A stretch of 17,752 bases of DNA from an uncultured Microbacterium sp. Lineage in GTDB: Bacteria > Actinomycetota > Actinomycetes > Actinomycetales > Microbacteriaceae. Shown here piece by piece: positions 14,870 through 17,752 of the stretch. How positions within the stretch are numbered: position 1 is the first letter of the stretch; every line of letters starts with the position of its first letter. The notes beneath the pieces were generated by a model, which worked only from the letters and a program-made list of their open reading frames with translations, was not told the origin of the DNA and did no database searches. The position numbers were made by a program, and so were the translations under genes. The stretch spans positions 1-17,752 of the forward strand of contig CANSLE010000017.1 in NCBI GenBank assembly GCA_947647645.1, written 5' to 3'.

Positions 14870-15822
14870 TGGAAGGGTTCCGCATTCCGGTCGGACAGTG
14901 GGCCGAGGCGGTCGTCGACACGCTCGGCCACACGCTGCGGGGGTTCTTCGATGTCGTCGCGTTCGTGCTCACCGCGGTCTACAACGGGGTGGATGCCGTG
15001 CTCATGGCGCCCCCGTTCTGGGCTCTCGTCCTGGTGCTCGCCGCGCTCGCCTTCGTGGTCAGCGGGTGGCGGCTCGCGGTCGGCACCGCGCTGGGCCTGC
15101 TCGTGATCGTCGCCGTCGATCAGTGGGACCACGCGATGGACACGCTGGCGCTCGTGATCGTCGCCGCGCTGGTCGCGATCGTGGTCGCTATCCCGGTCGG
15201 CATCTGGGCGGCGCGCAACGACACCGTGTCGCGGATCGTGCGCCCCGTGCTGGACTTCCTGCAGACGATGCCTGCCTTCGTCTACCTGATCCCCGCCATC
15301 ATCTTCTTCGGCGTCGGTGCCGTTCCCGGCATGATCGCCACGATCCTGTTCGCGATCGCGCCCGGCGTGCGGCTCACCGAGCTCGGCATCCGCGGCGTCG
15401 ACACCGAGGTGGTCGAGGCCGGATACGCGTTCGGGGCCTCTCCCGCGCGCGTGCTGCGCCAGATCCAGATCCCCCTGGCGCTGCCGTCGATCATGGCCGG
15501 CGTCAATCAGGTGATCATGCTCAGTCTGTCGATGGTCGTCATCGCGGGCATGGTCGGCGCCGGCGGCCTCGGCGGCGAGATCGTCCGCGCCATCGGCCGC
15601 ATCAACGTGGGCCTCGGCTTCGAGGCCGGCCTCTCGGTCGTGATGATCGCCATGATCCTCGACCGGATCACCTCTGCGCTCGGGCGCCCGCCTGCGCCGC
15701 GCCGTCGTGCCCGGGCCACCCCCCGATCCGGCGGGCACGATGCCCGCCCCAGCCGCGGAGAGTCCGCGGCTGACACCGAACGATCCGCGGACAGCACGCG
15801 GATGGAGAGGACGTCAGCATGA
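14869..15822 (+). CDS. proW: glycine betaine/proline ABC transporter permease (ProW/OpuAB)
   Basis: The 317-residue membrane protein has an amphipathic N-terminus and about seven hydrophobic spans. It includes the family block DFLQTMPAFVYLIPAIIFFG and an EAA-like loop EAGYAFGASPARVLRQIQIP that contacts ProV. A strong AAGGAGG site precedes the ATG, which shares a base with the proV stop. The last 33 or so residues (from about 285) are Arg, Ser, Pro and Asp rich, unlike the rest. They are encoded by DNA that folds into three stem-loops (15730-15802), so this tail may exist because of the RNA structure. The stop overlaps the proX ATG by four bases. Confidence 0.94.
15730..15802 (+). promoter_or_regulatory. 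three consecutive stem-loops just upstream of proX
   Basis: Three perfect inverted repeats follow each other. GGCGGGCA/TGCCCGCC (15730-15748, 3-base loop) is followed by AGCCGCGGA/TCCGCGGCT (15751-15771, 3-base loop) and TCCGCG/CGCGGA (15784-15802, 7-base loop). They lie inside the 3' end of proW, directly before the GAGAGGA ribosome site of proX. They could protect or process the proX message to raise the binding-protein level. Confidence 0.65.
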
Positions 15823-16715
15823 AGAAGACCAGCATCCTGAGCGGCATCGCCCTGACAGCGGCCGCGACGCTCGCCCTGAGCGGCTGCGCCGGCGGGACCG
15901 GCGGGACCGGCGGTTCCGCCGCATCCGACGCGAAGTCGATCGAGATCGCCGTGTTCAACGGGTGGGACGAGGGCATCGCCGCGTCGTACCTCTGGCAGTC
16001 CGTCCTCGAGGACAAGGGCTACAAGGTGAAGCTCACGTACGCCGATGTCGCGCCGGTCTATCAGGGCCTCGCGCGCGGCGACTTCGACCTCGTGCTCGAC
16101 ACCTGGCTGCCCACGACGCATGCGGACTACATGGAGCGCTATGGCGACAAGGTCGAGGACCTCGGAGCCTGGAACAACGACGCGCGCCTGACCATCGCGG
16201 TGAACGAGAACGCCCCGATCGACTCGCTCGACCAGCTCGCCGGTGCCGCCGATCAGTTCGGCGGCCGGATCGTCGGCATCGAGCCCGGGTCGGGTCTCAT
16301 GCGCATCACGGGCGACAAGGTCGTGCCGGGGTACGGCCTGGGCGGGATGCAGCTGGTGGAGTCGTCGACGCCCGCGATGCTCGCCGAGCTCAAGAAGGCG
16401 ACGGATGCCGGGCAGAACATCGCCGTGACGCTGTGGCGGCCGCACTGGGCCTACAACGCGTTCCCGGTGAAGGACCTCGCCGACCCGAAGGGCCTGCTGG
16501 GCACCGCCGAGAGCATCCACTCGGTGGCGGCCACGTCCTTCGCGAAGGACCACCCCGAGGCGCACCGCTGGATCTCGAACTTCTCGATGCCCGGCGACAG
16601 GCTCGCCTCGCTCGAGGACGCGATGTTCAACCAGTACAGCGGTGACGACTACGGTCCCGTCGTCAAGAAGTGGATCTCCGAGAACCAGGAGTGGGTCGAC
16701 GGCCTCACGGCCTGA
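15819..16715 (+). CDS. proX: glycine betaine/proline ABC transporter substrate-binding lipoprotein (ProX/OpuAC)
   Basis: The 298-residue protein has a lipoprotein signal with lipobox LSGC (Cys 23) and a Gly/Thr linker encoded by a 9-bp tandem repeat (15891-15908). The OpuAC fold (PF04069) begins with IEIAVFNGWDEG. W49, W96 (LDTWLPTTH), W206 and W210 (LWRPHW) are candidates for the aromatic cage that holds the trimethylammonium group of betaine-type ligands. It is anchored outside the membrane and delivers ligand to ProW/ProV. The ATG is inside the proW stop (ATGA), with GAGAGGA upstream. Glycine betaine, proline betaine, choline or carnitine are all possible ligands. Confidence 0.94.
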   Translation: MKKTSILSGIALTAAATLALSGCAGGTGGTGGSAASDAKSIEIAVFNGWDEGIAASYLWQSVLEDKGYKVKLTYADVAPVYQGLARGDFDLVLDTWLPTTHADYMERYGDKVEDLGAWNNDARLTIAVNENAPIDSLDQLAGAADQFGGRIVGIEPGSGLMRITGDKVVPGYGLGGMQLVESSTPAMLAELKKATDAGQNIAVTLWRPHWAYNAFPVKDLADPKGLLGTAESIHSVAATSFAKDHPEAHRWISNFSMPGDRLASLEDAMFNQYSGDDYGPVVKKWISENQEWVDGLTA

Positions 16716-16726
16716 GACGACAGAGG

Positions 16727-17476
16727 TCAGGGACGGGGTCCGGCGCTCGCCGGGCCCCGTTCGTCATCCGACCGTTCGAGCTGCAGAGCGACGCGGTTCT
16801 CGAGGATCTCCACGGCCTCGTCGGACAGGGCCAGCAGGCCGTCGACCTCTTCTCGGACACGTCGGTAGGCCACCTGGCGCTCTGCCGGAGTGGCCGACTC
16901 GTCGAGAGCCACCGCGAGCAGCTGCTGCGCGGTGGCCAGGCGCTTGCGCTCGGTCTCGCTGAACTGCGAGTCGCGCACACGGCGAGCCTCGCGCTCGGCG
17001 AGGTCGAAGGCCACCTCGTAGTCGGTCACGGCCGTGCGGTACTCCGCGACCTGGTCGCCGCTGACGCGAGTGTCGGCGGACGGCGGGCGCAGACGGTCGG
17101 CGATCTTCTTCGCCCGGAGGAAGGCCGCGGTGAGGGGCTGCCGGCCGTCGCTCATCGTCGGAAAGGCGATCATCCGGGCGACGTCGAGCTCGTACTCGAG
17201 CCACCGCGCAGTGACGTCGTCGTGCACCGCGAACAGCTTCTGGAGCTGGTCGGGCAGAGGCGAGGGCTTCGTGAGGGGCTGCGGGTCGTCACTGCGGGTG
17301 ACTCGCGTGGAGGCCGTGATGGTCTTCAGCTCCGCCTTCGCTTTCATGACCTCGAGACGCCGCGCATGCCGGCGCTGCGCGAGCACGTCCCAGCGGCGCA
17401 CGGCCCCGCCCACGATGGCGACGAACGGGAAGACGAGCCACCAGTACTGGGAGGCGAAGGTCCAGAACTGCTCCAC
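16727..17476 (-). CDS. membrane-anchored protein of unknown function with long helical region
   Basis: I do not recognise this 249-residue protein. It has one N-terminal hydrophobic segment (about 11-26, YWWLVFPFVAIVGGAV). A basic stretch RRWDVLAQRRHARRLEVMKAK follows, which by the positive-inside rule would lie in the cytoplasm. The rest, from about 85 to 240, is charged, mostly helical and could form coiled coil (EYRTAVTDYEVAFDLAEREA, then ERKRLATAQQLLAVALDES). The start is GTG with AGGGTGG upstream. The gene ends 11 bp from the convergent proX gene, and its last codons carry the hairpin used as terminator by that operon. It follows the gene at 17486 by nine bases, so the two are probably co-transcribed. 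Confidence 0.75.
   Translation of the reverse strand: MEQFWTFASQYWWLVFPFVAIVGGAVRRWDVLAQRRHARRLEVMKAKAELKTITASTRVTRSDDPQPLTKPSPLPDQLQKLFAVHDDVTARWLEYELDVARMIAFPTMSDGRQPLTAAFLRAKKIADRLRPPSADTRVSGDQVAEYRTAVTDYEVAFDLAEREARRVRDSQFSETERKRLATAQQLLAVALDESATPAERQVAYRRVREEVDGLLALSDEAVEILENRVALQLERSDDERGPASAGPRP
16731..16762 (+). terminator. terminator hairpin of the proVWX operon, inside the convergent gene
   Basis: ACGGGGTCCGGC (16733-16744) and GCCGGGCCCCGT (16749-16760) pair over 12 bp with one G-U pair and a GCTC tetraloop. Two outer pairs extend the stem to 16731 and 16762. It begins 15 bases after the proX stop. It overlaps the last codons of the minus-strand gene at 16727-17476. Confidence 0.65.
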
Positions 17477-17485
17477 GCACCCACC

Positions 17486-17752
17486 CTACGCGCGCGGGCG
17501 TCGGGGGACGGGCCAGATCGGACGGCCGTCGCCCTCCTGCCCTCTCGCCGCTCCCGGCGGCTCGTCGTCCGCGGAAGGGCGGCGTGGATGCCGCGGGTCG
17601 CCGTCGGAGGTGTGCGCGCGGTGCGGGCGGGGTGGCATCGCCCGGGAGAACGCCTCCGCGCCCTTCGCGATCACCGTCTGCGTGACGGTCTGGGTGAGGT
17701 TCTGCGCGATGACTGTCCACTGGCCGAACGCGGCCGTGCCCGCCCGCGGGGC
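17486..17752 (-). CDS. C-terminal part of an unidentified protein, cut by the window edge
   Basis: The frame is open from the right edge to a TAG at 17486-17488, giving 88 residues. It reads FGQWTVIAQNLTQTVTQTVI near the edge, with a regular Thr/Gln/Val pattern that suggests an amphipathic helix. KGAEAFSRAM follows, then a Pro/Arg/Asp-rich, probably disordered tail ending in RRPRA. The frame is preferred because it gives a protein-like segment and ends nine bases before the GTG of the next gene, as in an operon. Other frames here are Arg/Pro-rich shadows. No function is assigned. Confidence 0.55.
   Translation of the reverse strand, partial: APRAGTAAFGQWTVIAQNLTQTVTQTVIAKGAEAFSRAMPPRPHRAHTSDGDPRHPRRPSADDEPPGAARGQEGDGRPIWPVPRRPRA

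Noticed and set aside
15891..15908. 9-bp tandem repeat in proX
   Set aside because: It encodes the Gly/Thr linker after the lipobox, where short repeats are common and of no clear significance.

Overview
The window is about 17.8 kb of very GC-rich DNA (close to 70 percent by eye) with strong G/C bias at third codon positions. The gene set, codon use and short intergenic gaps fit a high-GC actinobacterium of the Microbacteriaceae, most likely Microbacterium or a close relative. The assignment is an inference from style and content; no rRNA or other marker gene is present. No tRNA, rRNA, CRISPR array, insertion sequence or phage gene was seen.

Left part (1-2650): the end of an upstream gene may lie at 1-30, followed by a strong GC hairpin. 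Then come purA (adenylosuccinate synthetase) and, one base after its stop, a lactonase-like seven-bladed propeller gene. A convergent gap at 2504-2647 holds three copies of a palindromic 15-mer framed by an inverted repeat.

Centre (2648-11540, all minus strand): a carbohydrate-use locus. Read in the direction of transcription it contains a secreted family 5 glycoside hydrolase with four discoidin-type (F5/8C) domains as its own unit. Next is an operon of a sugar-binding lipoprotein, two CUT1 permeases, a cytoplasmic GH5 enzyme and a ROK-family regulator. The simplest reading is that the secreted enzyme cuts a beta-glucan-like polymer, the ABC importer takes up the oligosaccharides, the intracellular GH5 finishes the degradation, and the ROK protein senses a product and controls the genes. 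No ATPase gene is present, so a shared MsiK-type ATPase encoded elsewhere is expected. The secreted enzyme is unusual: three discoidin domains are inserted inside the catalytic barrel just after its first strand. A perfect 14-bp stem-loop sits between the binding-protein gene and the permease genes.

Next (11557-13582): an AI-2E family membrane protein gene (minus, possibly leaderless), a divergent short chorismate mutase gene (plus) with its own terminator hairpin, and about 400 bp without a convincing gene that may hold a frameshifted remnant of a transporter gene end.

Right part: a proVWX-type operon for glycine betaine or another compatible solute (13583-16715, plus) with overlapping stop and start codons. 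Three stem-loops lie in the tail of proW just before proX. A terminator hairpin for this operon lies inside the 3' end of the convergent next gene. The window ends with two minus-strand genes of unknown function, a membrane-anchored helical protein and the C-terminus of a protein cut by the window edge, which look co-transcribed.
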